Shown piece after piece: positions 1 to 12,200 of a stretch of 64,000 bases of DNA (position 1 is the stretch's first letter; each line of letters opens with the position of its first letter). Made by a program: the position numbers and the translations under genes. This DNA comes from Cladophialophora immunda. Its lineage: Eukaryota; Ascomycota; Eurotiomycetes; Chaetothyriales; Herpotrichiellaceae. Below the pieces are notes generated by a model. The model searched no databases, was not told the DNA's origin, and saw only the letters and a list, made by a program, of their open reading frames with translations. Where the stretch lies: the NCBI RefSeq assembly GCF_000835495.1, contig NW_015622543.1, positions 1,111,720 through 1,175,719 on the forward strand. The letters run 5' to 3'.

Positions 1-383
1 CGTCACTATTGTTCTTCTGGTATCCGTAAAGCTGCCGGATAAGCCGTGTAAAGAGCAATAAGTGAGCACAGATTGTGGATCTGTGGCTGTCTCTCGCCAT
101 TGAAGATCGTGGAAGTGAGACCAAAGCCGGTTTCTTGTTACAATTGCGAGAGGTCCAATGCACTGTGGCTCTGCATCGGATCTTAAGCCACAACATAACA
201 CCGAGGAGCAAGTGCAATGCAGCTGAGTTCTTCCGTTGATACGAGATTTCATTTGCCACTCTGAGTTCTAGCGCCAATAGTCCGGATCATTGAGCTGCTC
301 AGCCCGAGCATTTATGTAGGGCCTCGAAAGAGCATTCGCACTCATCTCATTAGAGCATCACGTACTCTATCTTATGGACTACA
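1..383. other. Upstream region of the CoA synthetase gene
   Basis: No gene is seen. The stretch ends at the ATG of the CoA synthetase at 384. A short out-of-frame ATG at 374 lies just upstream and could act as a minor uORF. No clear TATA box is visible. Confidence 0.4.
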
Positions 384-2331
384 ATGTCAAAATCCGGGAA
401 ACCCCAAAAACGCCTTGCGATCACCCATGGGCCTCATCTTCCAGAACTACAGCACCTTACGTGGGGAGAGCTCCTTCGGCGACACTGTCGAAGACGTTCT
501 AGCGATATTGCTCTGATATCTGCTCATGAAAATCAAGTCCTGACCTACAGCGAGCTCAACCGCCGTAGCGATATCTTGGCAGCGGCATTTCTTGATGCTG
601 GGATACAGAAAGGGGACCGGGTGGCCATTCTCCTGGACAATCGCTCCGTTTATGTCGACGTAGGTGCTACTACTGTATCAGTGAACACTCTGAAACTGAG
701 TCTTGTTACCAGATATTCTTCGCCTGCGCTAAGACTGGTGCAATTATCACCCTGCTCAACTTCGCTTATACACCGACAGAGTTGAGACATGCTCTGACTC
801 TGACGAAAGCAAAACTTCTGATCACCGCTACCAGAACGGCTAGATATGATTATACCAAAGTTCTCAAGAACCTTGAACGCGACTTGGAGTCTCTGGAAAC
901 GCTGGTCCATTTGTCAGATGTGCCGGCCGTCGACATCTCAGCAAGCTTCTCGTCTAAATCTTGCAGCTACACTGAATTTCTCCGACGAGGGTCAAAATGC
1001 GCAGTGTCTACAGAAGCTGCTGTGGCAGGGACGTCGGACTCGGACATCCTCAACATACAATTCACGAGTGGCAGTACAGGCATGCCCAAGGCAGCAGCTC
1101 TTACACACAGTGGACTACTCAATAGCGCCATCTATATCGGTCGGAACCTGGGTATTACAAATCGCGATCGAATCATCATTCCAGTGCCTCTATTTCATGC
1201 GTTTGGTTTGATAATGGGTTAGCAATCATCCCCGTATACGTTGAGAAGCTGACCTGGTGTAGGTCTTTGCACTTGTTTTGCAGCCGGTGCTGCGGCAGTT
1301 CTCCCTTCGGCGTACTTCGATGCTGGAATGGCACTGAGTGCTGTTGAGAAATACCATGGCACGGGCTTGTACGGTGTCACAACCATGTGGATTGACATGT
1401 TGTCACACCCCAAGTTTGCTTCAACCAAGCGTCAGTCGTTGAGGTAAGCCTGTGCAGCCCAAGGCGGTGGTTGACCTTGAAGAACCAAGCCAAGCCAACA
1501 GTCCTTAGGTTCGGCCTGATTTCCGGCTCTGCCTTGCCTGAGGGCCTCCTCGTACGTGTCGGAACCAAATTCCCCATTCCGCATCTCAACACGAATTGGG
1601 GCATGACCGAGCTCTCCTCAATAGTGACTATGACGACGGCCTCGGATCCAATGGAGAAGAAGATGAGGACTGCAGGGCGGTTACTTCCCAACTTCAGCGC
1701 GAAAATTGTGGAGCCAGACACAGGCAAATGCCTCCCGTGGGGACAGCGAGGCGAGATAGTCATCAGCGGGTACGGGCTCATGCACTCTTATTTCGGGGAC
1801 AAGGACAAGACGGCGCAGGTTTTGAAGCAACACCCCGAAGATCTACTTCCTGGACAGGCTGGACGAGACACCACTGGCCAGCTACGAGTATGGATGCACA
1901 CAGGGGACGAAGGGTATTTCGACCCCGATGGCTATTTTGTCATCACGGGGAGAATCAAGGACCTGGTCATTCGTGGCGGAGAAAACATCTCCCCCGTCGA
2001 GGTCGAAGAGCGTCTCTACATGCACCCCGCCATCAAACAAGCAGCCGTTTTCGGTATCCCTAGCCAGCGCTATGGTGAGGAGGTCGCTGCACTGCTGGAG
2101 CTGGAGGAGGGATGTGACAGACCGTCGGACGAAGAGATCCGCTCGTGGGTTCGACAAACGTTAGCTCGTTTCAAAGCACCCGTCAAGATTTGGTGGTTGG
2201 GAGATAAGGCGAGGGGCATACCCGCCCAGTGGCCCAAGACTTCTAATGGGAAGTTGAAAAAGAAAGACATCAAGACTTTAGGTGCACAGCTGATGAAGAG
2301 CGAAAAGCAGCCGCTCCGTGCGTCATTGTAG
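384..2331 (+). CDS. Acyl-CoA synthetase (AMP-binding, fatty-acyl/coumarate-CoA ligase-like)
   Basis: The enzyme adenylates a carboxylic acid and transfers it to CoA. Exons 384-659, 713-1217, 1263-1443 and 1509-2331 join in frame to a 594-residue protein, normal for the ANL superfamily. Visible motifs are the P-loop-like FTSGSTGMPKAA near residue 208, the aromatic motif NWGMTELS near 348, YFDPDGYFVITGRIKDL near 458 with RGGENISPVEVEE after it, and the C-terminal lysine in SNGKLKKK near 568. All core adenylation motifs look intact. The acyl specificity cannot be read from sequence; medium-chain fatty acids or aromatic acids are both possible. The C-terminus LRASL is not a canonical PTS1. Its neighbour is a FAH-family hydrolase on the opposite strand, so a shared acid-degradation role is conceivable but unproven. 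Confidence 0.9.
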
Positions 2332-2956
2332 ACTGAGGCACGGTGTGGACTGTGCTCTTGGACAATGGATGTTGGGTATCACTTGAACATGGAAGATGCC
2401 CACCTAGCTATCATACCTTCATCTTTGGAGGTCCAGGACCACAATCTGATATCTCAACCCAGGAAGGAAGGACCATTACGCAGTTTACAAGGTACTAGCC
2501 CCAAGTTTCAGACTAAAGGGACAACGTGATCGGCGGAAGCCTTCCTACGATAAGCCCTCAGGGTGTAGCCTCGTCTACCGCAGTTATACAACTCCCCATC
2601 AACACCTCGAGCCACTGCACTTGGGATGCTTTCGAGACAATAAATGGCATCCACGATAGTGAAACAGAAGGTTACAACGCTAAGCTTTCTTTCGTAGTCG
2701 GGCAGTAGAATATGTCCGAGTCACCGGATCACCTTTGCAGGTCTTCATGACTCAACAGAGTAAAATGGTGGGCTCTGCAGGGTTCCAGGGTCAGTGAGAC
2801 GATCAGAAGTGCCCGACTAGGTTATTAGGCGAAGAACCAATACGGAGCTAATTCGCTCCCCAATAGTCCAAGTGGTCTATCGAAGCATTCACGTGAAAGT
2901 GTCTGTGTTGGAGGGAGCAGCCACTGCATCTGTTATCTCTACACAACTTCCTGTGT
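2332..2956. other. Convergent intergenic region
   Basis: This lies between the 3' ends of the CoA synthetase (+) and the FAH-family gene (-). Only short shadow ORFs occur here. It presumably holds both 3' UTRs. Confidence 0.5.
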
Positions 2957-3999
2957 TTATTCGTAGTAGACCTTATTGACCAGAGTACCAATCTTCTCGA
3001 CATAGATTCTTATATCATCGCCATGATTAAGCACCACTGGAGGCTGTCTGAACAGACCGATGCCTGGTCCTGTCCCTGTCTGAATGACAGTGCCCCTCTC
3101 CAATGTTGTGCCCTGGGAAAGCCAAGCGATGAGTTTTGGGACGCTGAAAATCATTTCTCTGTGGCAGTTCGAAGTCTTGATCAGCTCCCCTTCAGACAAA
3201 GGCCACGGCGTTACAATCTTACCGAGTATTTGTATCTTGAAGGGTGGCACCGTTATAGATCGCTTTGATGTCCAGAGTGTGTGGATCGGGTATCGCGGCT
3301 GGGGAAACCAATACAGGACCAACCGGAGCGGCACCATCGAGGCCTATATTGCAAAGCGTGAGTGGAATTTCTCAAACCGTCCGCAGGGAATTTTCACCTT
3401 TGGCAAAAGACCATTGGGATGTGTTGTGTTGCTGAGTCCGAGCACTAACATCGTTGCTAGCGGTGTAACCGAGCACGTATTCTAACGCCTTCTCTTCGGG
3501 AATGTCTCGCCCAGTTTTAGAAAGGATGACCGCCAGTTCCGCTTCGTAATCCTCCGTGCCGTCCTGTGCAATCTTAGGGACATTGATTGCCGCCGGGTGT
3601 GGTCCTCCCAGAGAAGTACGGGGCTTGACAAACAAGATGGGAATCTCGGGAATGGGCATGTTCGCTTCTTTTGCGTGGTCGCGATAATTCAGCCCTATGC
3701 AGCGAATTATCGGGACCTCTTCCATCGAAATGGGTGATAATAGCTGTCAAATAGCAACGTCAGTTGGCTCTTGGTTTCACACGCTGAAGTAAAGCAAATG
3801 TTACCTTTGAAATGTGTAAAGACTTGTCTGTCACCGCACCGTCAAAAATAGAACCTGTTACCAGCTTTACGTCGACCTTCTCCCCGTTGTACACGGAAAG
3901 TCCAACGTCAGGCCATTTCGCTGCGTCCACCTGGCCAAGGTGCACTTGTCCATCCTCCTCCGCCACAAATCTAACCAAGTGCGTCCAGGTGGGAGCCAT
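2957..3999 (-). CDS. Fumarylacetoacetate hydrolase family protein (FAHD-like)
   Basis: Members of this family cleave C-C bonds or decarboxylate/tautomerise oxo-acids in aromatic or sugar-acid catabolism, using a divalent metal. Exons 3999-3805, 3743-3398, 3343-3223 and 3158-2957 give 287 residues, the usual size of single-domain FAH-family fungal enzymes. The introns are 54-64 bp. Visible signatures are GLNYRDHAKE (substrate/metal region), DYEAELAVIL (metal-binding acidic cluster), ASNDVSARTQQ, SFAKGLDG across the second intron, QDTNTREMIFSVP across the third, and the late TGTGPGIG turn. All are typical of FAHD/HpcE-type hydrolases. The short N-terminal region (residues 1-65) matches the family's small N-terminal domain. 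The exact substrate is unknown; acylpyruvase or oxaloacetate decarboxylase activity are alternatives. Confidence 0.9.
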
Positions 4000-6378
4000 G
4001 CTAAAGTAGGAGGGTATAATTTTGATCGAATGCAGTTTATCCAGCTCTGTATACCACTCTGAGCGCAGTGGAAGTGGGTAGAACTCAACTTAAGTTGAAC
4101 TTCTTTATGAGCTGGACGGTCTATCACCGACCACACCGTTTGCCGAAGAGCTTCTCGCATTGCTCATACTTCCCTAAAGTTAATCAGCATTTCTTCTCAT
4201 TGGAGAGACATACCGAATTTTCCAAACTTCTCGAGAACAAAGACGGGCAGCATCGGTATGTTACCGAGAAGGGCCTCTCCGAGTAAATCGGAGTACCACG
4301 TGACTAGGTTGCTGAGTCAACTCGGTCATGCTGCCGATCTATGCACCTCGGGCCATCAGACGGTGCCTCGACTTCCATTGAGACATCGTTGCTCAATATC
4401 GATCTAGAATGTCCTTGTGCCGTCTCTCCAAGTGGGAAGAAAGTACCATATGCCGGCACACGTGGTGGGGAGCTACGCACCTATGCTCTGAGGCCTATCA
4501 ATATGCCAGCCTCGCCTGCCCTTGCCCATGGTTTTCTTCCAGCTCACCGTCTTCTGCTGCACTCTGAATACATGCGTGCGGATACTAGCAAGCATCTGAA
4601 CGTCAAGGAAAGCACCAACACAAATAATGCCAGGTTCTGCAAGAAATTCAGCTGCAAGGCGGCTCCTGCCACATTCTGTCCACTTTGAAGATGGTGAGCT
4701 GCCTCCATGAGATTGAGCTGCCAGACATCCTCTACCAGGCTAACAATCTCTGCAAGACTTGTATCCTCTAGTCCAAGCCTCTCAAATCCCCGGGAAAGGA
4801 AGTTCCAACTTGCCAATGTCGAAGAAAAAGAGTCCGAGAAGCTCCGTCAAGGCAGACAAGCCCAAACGGACTGCTCCAGAAAGCTGGGTTCGGTTCTGCC
4901 TTGCGTGTTGAAGCATAGCAGCCCTTGTTCTGTCGTGGACATTGCTGCCAGAAGTTTGACTCTTATGATGGGCTGCCATTTCTATAAAGTCCGCTGACAG
5001 AGGAGCTTGATCAAATGAAAGTCAGGGAAACGAAGATAATTTAAGATGGCGGTTCACAAGATCGCTGCTTTTTGTTGCGGCGTCTGAGACATATTCCACA
5101 TCCATAGACGCGAGAACGTCTTCTTCCACCACTGATACTCGTACAGGCAGGCAGCCTGGTAACAAGGAACATGAAACCATCGATAGAGGACAGCTGAGGT
5201 TTGTTGGTGTCATCGTAATGGTTCGGCTGCGACGACGTTTGGGGTTGATTTTTGACTCTTGATAAAACGAATATTGTAGTCTCGCTAAGTGGTAGTTTTG
5301 ACATAATAACCCTTTGATATCGTGGTTGCAGTTCACAGGCTGGGATTCTCTGGCTGCAGCCAGCATGCAATGGCTATTCAGGTCACGATCTTCCCAGAAG
5401 ATCGCAGATCGACTCCTCGAATTCGAAAAGCGACGTGTTGTCTGCCTTATGGATTCTATTCACACTTCTTGAAGCCCAGTTGTGTCGCCTCGTCTCTTTC
5501 AGCTTTTCCAATCATCGGTGCAGAAGTGGGAAACTATGCAGCTTCAGGTTGTGGTTTCATTTGTCTACTCAGTGTCGAGGATGTCAAAAGGCTCGTGGGG
5601 CTTTGCGATGGTCCTGGGTTTGGGAGCATACCACTTCTAATGGAAGATGCGTTGGAAAAGACACGTTCATGCCATTTGCTGTAGTCTCATTAGCCTGTGC
5701 GTGCCCACGTAGAGGTTGAACAACCATTTACCATGTCCTCAATTTCTTCGGCAGTAGTTAACCTCTTAGCTATGAATGCCGCGTGGGACAAACCGCTCCG
5801 TAAGACCACCCTTATCTCAGTTGTGAGCTTAGAAAACGCATGAGGACCGAAACTGTACGTATATTGATTCGGAACATTGAGCTGGAGAGTTGGCCACCTT
5901 CATTTACGAGCGCAGAAAGGTCTTTTATGTGTGTTTTGCGAATCAGCAGCTGTCGCAGTCCAACTGACGCCCCACAGAAAATCTACGCTGAGCCACTTTG
6001 GACCTCGTTGATAAACCCCCGAAGATCTGAAGTCGTCTTTTGGAATGATTCTCCCCACTATTATCGACCCCAGCGCTCTAGGAACCGAGAATCGCTCTCA
6101 CGAGCATCCTCGTCAGGTTGGTTGTATAGCGCCATATACTCGTGACTGAGGGGCTTAGTGATCAAAACTATTGATCAACAGTAATCGAGGTTGCAAGTAC
6201 GAAGTCTGCTGGTGTGGGGACCCTTGTTCGCTTCATCACAGTCCTAACATTTCGTCTACACATAATCCAACTTGACGACTTCGATTAGTCAACCATTGGA
6301 GAGAAGTCAAACCGTCGTACAATCTATCTTTGCAAGTTGGGCTTAACAATATTTCCTCTTGAGTCATGATTATTTTCA
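4000..6378. other. Long gap without an intact gene
   Basis: Roughly 2.4 kb separate two minus-strand genes. All ORFs are short, mutually overlapping and lack recognisable domains. Around 5360-5640 on the plus strand several frames carry protein-like stretches (for example IADRLLEFEKRRVVCLMDSI), interrupted by stops and frame changes. Around 4544-4980 on the minus strand there are similar fragments. These could be remnants of a decayed gene, but I cannot assign a family. No terminal repeats or transposase motifs were recognised. Confidence 0.35.
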
Positions 6379-7237
6379 TTAGAGCATGCTTGATGTGCCT
6401 TCTAGTGGCTGGCTTGCACGTTCACCGGATCCCAACTCTCCGTTTTGGGGAAGGGCCTTATGCACCTGAACGTCCTTGATCTGTATGACGAATGCATTCA
6501 TGTGCGAAGCGCCAGCTGCTCTGATATTCGCAAACCGAAAAGTCGGCACGATAAGATGATCGTACACCTGGTGGTCAAAGCAGAGATGCGACGCCTTTCT
6601 TTCACCAATGATGTCCACATTGTAATCCATCCTTCGCAGCCGATATCTCTCGTCAAAGTACAAATGTTGGATCTTTGTGTGCGTCGGGAAATCGTCTGGG
6701 AATTCCACCTTGAGAACCCGCCAGACCTCTCCATTGTCGCACTCGTGCGGATCCATCTCCCAGGTCTTGAAGCTTGGGAGACGCAGACAAAACGGCAGGG
6801 TGAAATAGTATCGGAAGGCGTATCCCACGAAATAGATCAGATGGTGTTCGTCCCATTTTGTCGTGTCTTTGTGGCCTCGGAAAGCCGCGCGTGGGTTGTC
6901 TCGAACACTGAGAGGTCCCTCCATGTCGAGCAACCCAACTTCCGTCCTCGTCGGCACATAGACTCCTCGGATGTTTCCAAATTTGTGAAAAGTGACTCTG
7001 TGCTGTTTGGCATCGATGGTAAGGTGGGCCTCGTGGTATCCCGGAAACCCCTTAGCCGCGAGCGCAGGTCCAGAAAATATGAAAGTCGTCGAAATTGAGT
7101 GGATGTCATTCCAGTGGTCTAGCCCTCCATTTGCCTCGACAAGGCGATCTACGAGATCGGACCTACAAAAGGAATGTTCAGTAAGTCGTTTATGGGACAG
7201 ATCGATCCTCTTACCCGCTCGAGCCACGATTTTCCAT
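6379..7237 (-). CDS. Conserved protein resembling bacterial LolA-fold-like hypothetical proteins
   Basis: Exons 7237-7215 and 7162-6379 give 268 residues. The first exon codes only eight residues (MENRGSSG) and is spliced to SDLVDRLVEANGGLDHWN. The ATG at 7237 is the only one that splices in frame; an open GTG reading at 7227 runs through the intron and was not used. The body has the rhythm of bacterial conserved hypotheticals of about 260 residues: an N-terminal helix, then alternating beta strands with DNPRAAFRGH, YFVGYAFRYYFTLPF and YFDERYRLRRMDYNV. The resemblance to LolA-like lipid-binding folds is from memory and unverified. No signal peptide or membrane helix is evident. It is divergently arranged with the NmrA-like gene, so the two may share a promoter. 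The function is unknown. Confidence 0.75.
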
Positions 7238-7646
7238 GCTTCGATGCAAAGTCAAAGAAATATTGGAACTGCCCAGGGAATGAACTGAAGTTATGACAGA
7301 GTACAAAAAACTGTTGAGGATGAAGATTAAATTTGGCGCTACATCGACTCTCACTTCGAATTTTCATTTCTAGGGGATGATATTGCTGTCTTCCTGGCGA
7401 GTTCACTAATCGTGATCTCTGTACGAAATCTTCGAACATCTCTATTTCGAGTTTCTAAACATTGAATTAGTTAACCTACTAATCACTTGCGAATAGTCTC
7501 ATCTTGGCATATTAATCTAGACAGCCTCTGTGACTTCTGTAAGGAGTCACCTCCCTCTGTTCACGTACAAATACGGCGCTCGTTCTTCATGTCTCAAAGG
7601 CTTGAATGCGCCGAGAAAACTTTCTACGCAGTATATTATAGCAAGG
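7238..7646. promoter_or_regulatory. Divergent promoter region, LolA-like / NmrA-like
   Basis: About 410 bp separate the start codons of two divergent genes, so this is expected to hold both promoters and 5' UTRs. No specific transcription-factor site is claimed. Confidence 0.4.
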
Positions 7647-8777
7647 ATGTCGTCGAGGTCTGTCCTGATAATTGGGGGGTCTGGTGCCCAGGGAATACCA
7701 ATTGTGCAAGGTAGATACCATGTCCTACATCATTCAAACGGTTTCCTCAGCGACGATCACTGACACCTGGTAGAATTATCTCGTCACCCAGAATATTCAC
7801 AAATACGAGTTCTTACTCGCGATCCAGAATCAGCCAACTGCAAGCTCCTCGAAAAGTTACCAAAAGTCACGTTATCCGTCGGTGCGACAGACGACGTCGA
7901 TGCCCTGCAAGCCGCCCTTGCTGGGGTCGACCTAGTCTTCTGCAACATCAACAGCTTCATCCTAGGCATCAAGAACGAGATTTATTGGGGCATTCGGATC
8001 TACGAGCTCTCCGTCCAAGCTGGCGTTAAACATTTCATCTGGTCGTCCCTGGATAACTACATGTTCGACACGAACTTTGACGAATCCCTCCGCGCAGGGC
8101 ACTACTACGGCAAAGCCTACGTCGAGCAATGGCTCTATTCCATCCCGCAGAGAGAAGACGGCACGCGCTGGTCCATCCTCACCACGGGACCCTACGTCGA
8201 GATGCTGTGGGAATTGTTCTGCCCAAAGAGAGACGCCGACGGGACGTACGTGTTCCAAATGCCACTCGGCGACGGGGCGATCCCGTTCGTCCACCTAGAG
8301 GACCTGGGCCCGTATGTCCACTGGATTTTCGCCCACATCGACCGGTCTGCCGGCTTGAATCTCAAAGTCGCCATCGAGCATGTGCCTCTGGATCTTGTCG
8401 CTTCGACCTTCACCAAGGTCACCGGGAAACCTGCCAGGGCCGAAGACCTGTCGCTGGACGAGTACTTCGCCGTCGGCGGATTCGCGCCGTTGGCGGACCG
8501 AAAACTGGGATACGAACCCCCCGGGGTGGAGGACAAAACCCTCCTGACGTACCGTCAGAATTTCAGCAACTGGTTCAACATCTATCGACGGTCTGGGGGG
8601 AACAAGGGCATTCTTCGCAGAGACTATGAATTCTTGGACCAGGTCCTGCCTCAAAGAGTTCGCAGTCTGGAGCAATGGATGAGAAAAGCAGACTACACTG
8701 GTGAACCAAGGCCAGTGTTGAAGAATTTCGGGGAGACGAGAGCGTCTCGCAGGGGCGCAACGGACCATAAAATCTAG
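7647..8777 (+). CDS. NmrA-like family NAD(P)-binding protein
   Basis: NmrA-like proteins are atypical short-chain dehydrogenases. Some are redox sensors controlling transcription, others are isoflavone-reductase-type enzymes. Exons 7647-7710 and 7774-8777 give 355 residues. The N-terminus SVLIIGGSGAQG is a GxxGxxG dinucleotide-binding loop. It is followed by LTRDPESANC (a position that often sets NADP specificity), DDVDALQAALAGVDLVFCN and GVKHFIWSSLDN, the usual NmrA order. The C-terminal half has the extended substrate lobe. No YxxxK catalytic pair is obvious, which suits a sensor-type or atypical member. The third codon positions look more GC-rich than in the preceding gap. It is divergent from the LolA-like gene. 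Confidence 0.88.
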
Positions 8778-9225
8778 GTGTTGGGCATTATTGTCGCGCT
8801 GTGATGTAGCGAACAAGTCCCTTCTATTATTCCTCGTGCTCTCTACGCGTGGACTGGTAGTGTATGAATTTGGCCTTCCGATATCTACCAGAGGCCAGGA
8901 ATGACGAAAATGACCAGTTACCCAGATCGATGGAAGAACCAACTTGGCTGGCTAAGTGTTTCGGGTAGACGCATTGCAGATAGGTGATAGAGGGGCCCTT
9001 ATGTCTTGCACGTCGATTGTACAAAGCAGCAACCTTGAAAGTTAGGCAATAACAAGTAGCATCATTAACCCAACGGCACCACCCACGCGCGAAAGTCCAG
9101 CTCTTTTTGTCGAACGCGATTGAGTCGTATTGTGTGTCACCCATATATTCCGTTGGGCTTCAAGCAATAGTCCGCGTAGTGTCAAGAGGACCTTCCGTTC
9201 GGTTCTAAGCTCATATGTGGTAAGA
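8778..9225. other. Convergent intergenic region
   Basis: This lies between the 3' ends of the NmrA-like gene (+) and the patatin-NACHT gene (-). Open frames here are continuations of antisense shadows. Nothing else was recognised. Confidence 0.45.
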
Positions 9226-12200
9226 TTAATGCTGGTGAATGGTTAGAACGATCGACTTATTTATTTCTTGAGCACATTTACAAACCTTCCCAAACACCTC
9301 GGTGAGTTCGGCTTCTTCCAGTAAGGCATCAAGCTGTTCCCTGGTGTCCGCTTCATGATCGAAAAATCTCGAGCTGGACACTATTGCTCCATCGGCGCGT
9401 CGCCTGGCTGGCGGGTACTCCACCACCCGAGGAGACGCTGCCGAATAGCCCCAGCGACGCCACCACAAAACGCAGTAATCTCTAGTGGTGGCCAAAGCAC
9501 GCAGAATGGCGCCATCAGGATCATCCCGGACTCTGGCGTTGCGTCGGGACTTCGCTCGTGTGATGGTCTCTCGGATGAGTTTGCTCACAAATTTCACGGA
9601 AAATCGGTCTTCTGGCTCACAGGCAACTCCATAGACAAGCGAGGCGGGATAATAGTAATCATCGTAATTGGACGAGAAGAGATCAGACCTCCTCACGACC
9701 AACCGCAGAGAATCGTCATACCATTCAAGGCCAGACTCGCGATCGCTATATTCCGTGACCAACAGAGAGGGCTTGCTCTGGACGGGCTCAAGATGTTCGT
9801 AGGTTACGAAATGTGGACTCCACTTCGTTGTGACTTTGAATAAGGCATGGTTGAGCGGACGTTCAAATATGAACTCTGGAGGGTGATACTGACAAGCTCG
9901 GGGAAATAGGTTGTCGTTCGACCTAGAGCTAGAACTTGAATTGGTTTGTGAGGCAGGTGCTCTTCCACGATCGCGTATGAGGCCTCCACTGCCTGTGTTA
10001 GAGGCGTCTTCCTCTGCTTTGAGCCACCGAGAGTACTCGCGCGGTGGCGGGGCATGGGAACGCCGGTCGCGTTTGCGTTTCACTGGTACTTTGTCGAAAA
10101 CACCTTTGCCCCTACCCACATACGGTGAAAGGCCGCGTAGGGCAGTGCGATATCTCGCGCAATAGAGTAAGGTAATCAATTTCCAATTTCCAGTCTGAAC
10201 CGCTGCAATTTCCAAGGTGCTTAATGCAAACGACCGAATGCTGCTCTTGTCATAACTCTGTCGTCCCGATCTGTTTGAAGTAACCTGGTGATAGTCGGGG
10301 TTAGAAGGCCCTCGAAAGACTGGTGGTGAAGAGATAGATCGAACCTCCTCGACCTTCAGGGAGCGATCATCATCTTTCTTACGAGTAAACAGCTTCAAGA
10401 AGGTGCTTGATTGTTTGGCACTGCTGGAACCACTCAAGGTTGACGATTTCCCCGCGCTTGAGTCGTTACCCACTCTAGGTTCCCTCAATTTTATAGGCTT
10501 TTGCTCTTTGAGTTCGTCAACAACCTGCTGGATGATGGGTGGAAAGAAGACAGAGGGAGACTCCAAGGCGTACGAGACGTGCTGTTGTTCCACTGCTACC
10601 AGACAGTAGGCATGAATCATAGCCTCAGCTGGAATTTGGTGCCAGACCATCGTAAGCGCCATCAGACCAAAGAGAGCCTCAACAGCAGACTTCATGCCCT
10701 TAGAGCACGCGCAATAGGTAAACTCTCCGGCAATGATGGACCTAGCTTCGTAAAGGTCTCCGTACAGAAGTCGATGAGGTAGAAAACGCCAACGTCCTCT
10801 ATGGGATTCGAGAAACTGAGTTGCGGTCAAGTTATCCAAGGCTGGATAAGTGAGGTTGTCTAGGACATCAACATAAGGTCCAAAAAGGTAGAGATCCTCA
10901 GGCTTCGAGTATGGTTCCACAGCCATGATGAACGGAAGTAGACAACGATCTTCCAGGTACTGGACAGTATTGTCAATATTTTTGAGCAGGTCACTTCCTT
11001 CTTTCACCGGTAACGGAGAGTAAGGCGTCTCGAAGTCTGGAAACGAGACTTTGAGGTAAGTCAGCATCCCTTCTTGCACAAATCTGGATGCTTCCCGCTC
11101 CGTGAACGCCAATAGCCCTGCTCCTTCCTTGGAAGCGAAAAAGTCTTTTGCCGTCCGGTGTAGCAGTTGAACTACATCGTTGGCCTTGTAATATTCATCC
11201 TCTTCCGAATCTTTCTCCTCCAACTGATTCAACGTGGTTGGTCTCAAATTGAGGCAAGGTAGAGGGGGATCAAGCTTTTCTTCCTCAGCCCTGATCACCT
11301 CAATAAAAGCACCACATCGATGGCGGAGCTGACGCACGAAGCTTGTCCAATGGGCACATGGAATTCTATTCCTTTCGATGGGGTCACCATGGGTGAGAGA
11401 ACTCGCGTCGAAACGACTCGGCACTGCAAGAGCTTCACGTAATTGCTCGAGAGTGAACGGACGCATCAGGTTGGCACCACTGATCCACATTAACGCGTCG
11501 CGGGTCTTCCGCAAACCGTCTTCACCCAGTCTGTCGCGCAGGTCTTGGATCATGTGACGGTACATAGTGTCAATCTCCAAGGGGAGCTTCCTTAGAACAA
11601 GCTCTAGCTCGGAGAAAGAGCAAAGACCTTGTCTCGCTCGCCGCTCAAGCACTGTGACGATGAGTTTGACCCACAGAACAACTCCTTGGGCGTTTTGAAA
11701 TATGTATTTTCGCATACCCTCATAACCCGCGTCTCGATCTCCCTGGCCAATTGGCGACAAAACCTTCTGTTCGGTGTTGATGTTTGGTCGATTTCGCATT
11801 CGGATAACTCCCCGTGAGGGAGATTTCTCGTTTCCAATATCGAATCGTCGCATAGTGTTGCGAATAGAGAGCATACCATTATCCACGAGCTTCGCGATGG
11901 CGGCCATGTTCTCAAGTTCCAGAACGAGCTTATAAACATTTCCATACCGGGATTGGTGCTGTGACAGGACCACATCAATGTCCAGGAAAGGTCGACTGAG
12001 AATGATCAATTTGATTCTGGACTTTTCCACATCAGATACCATACGGCTCAGTCCGGTCAAGATAGCTTCTCGGGAATTGTCATAATCTGGATTGTCCTGG
12101 GATTCATCCATTGCGTCGATGATGCAGGTGACACTGGCACCAGTATGTGCAATGTTGTCAAATATATTGATCAGCTCCGCATTCGAAGTCCACCACTGCT

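Noticed and set aside
8295..8942. 215-codon ORF antisense to the NmrA-like gene
   Set aside because: It is a shadow of a GC-rich coding sequence and has no domain.
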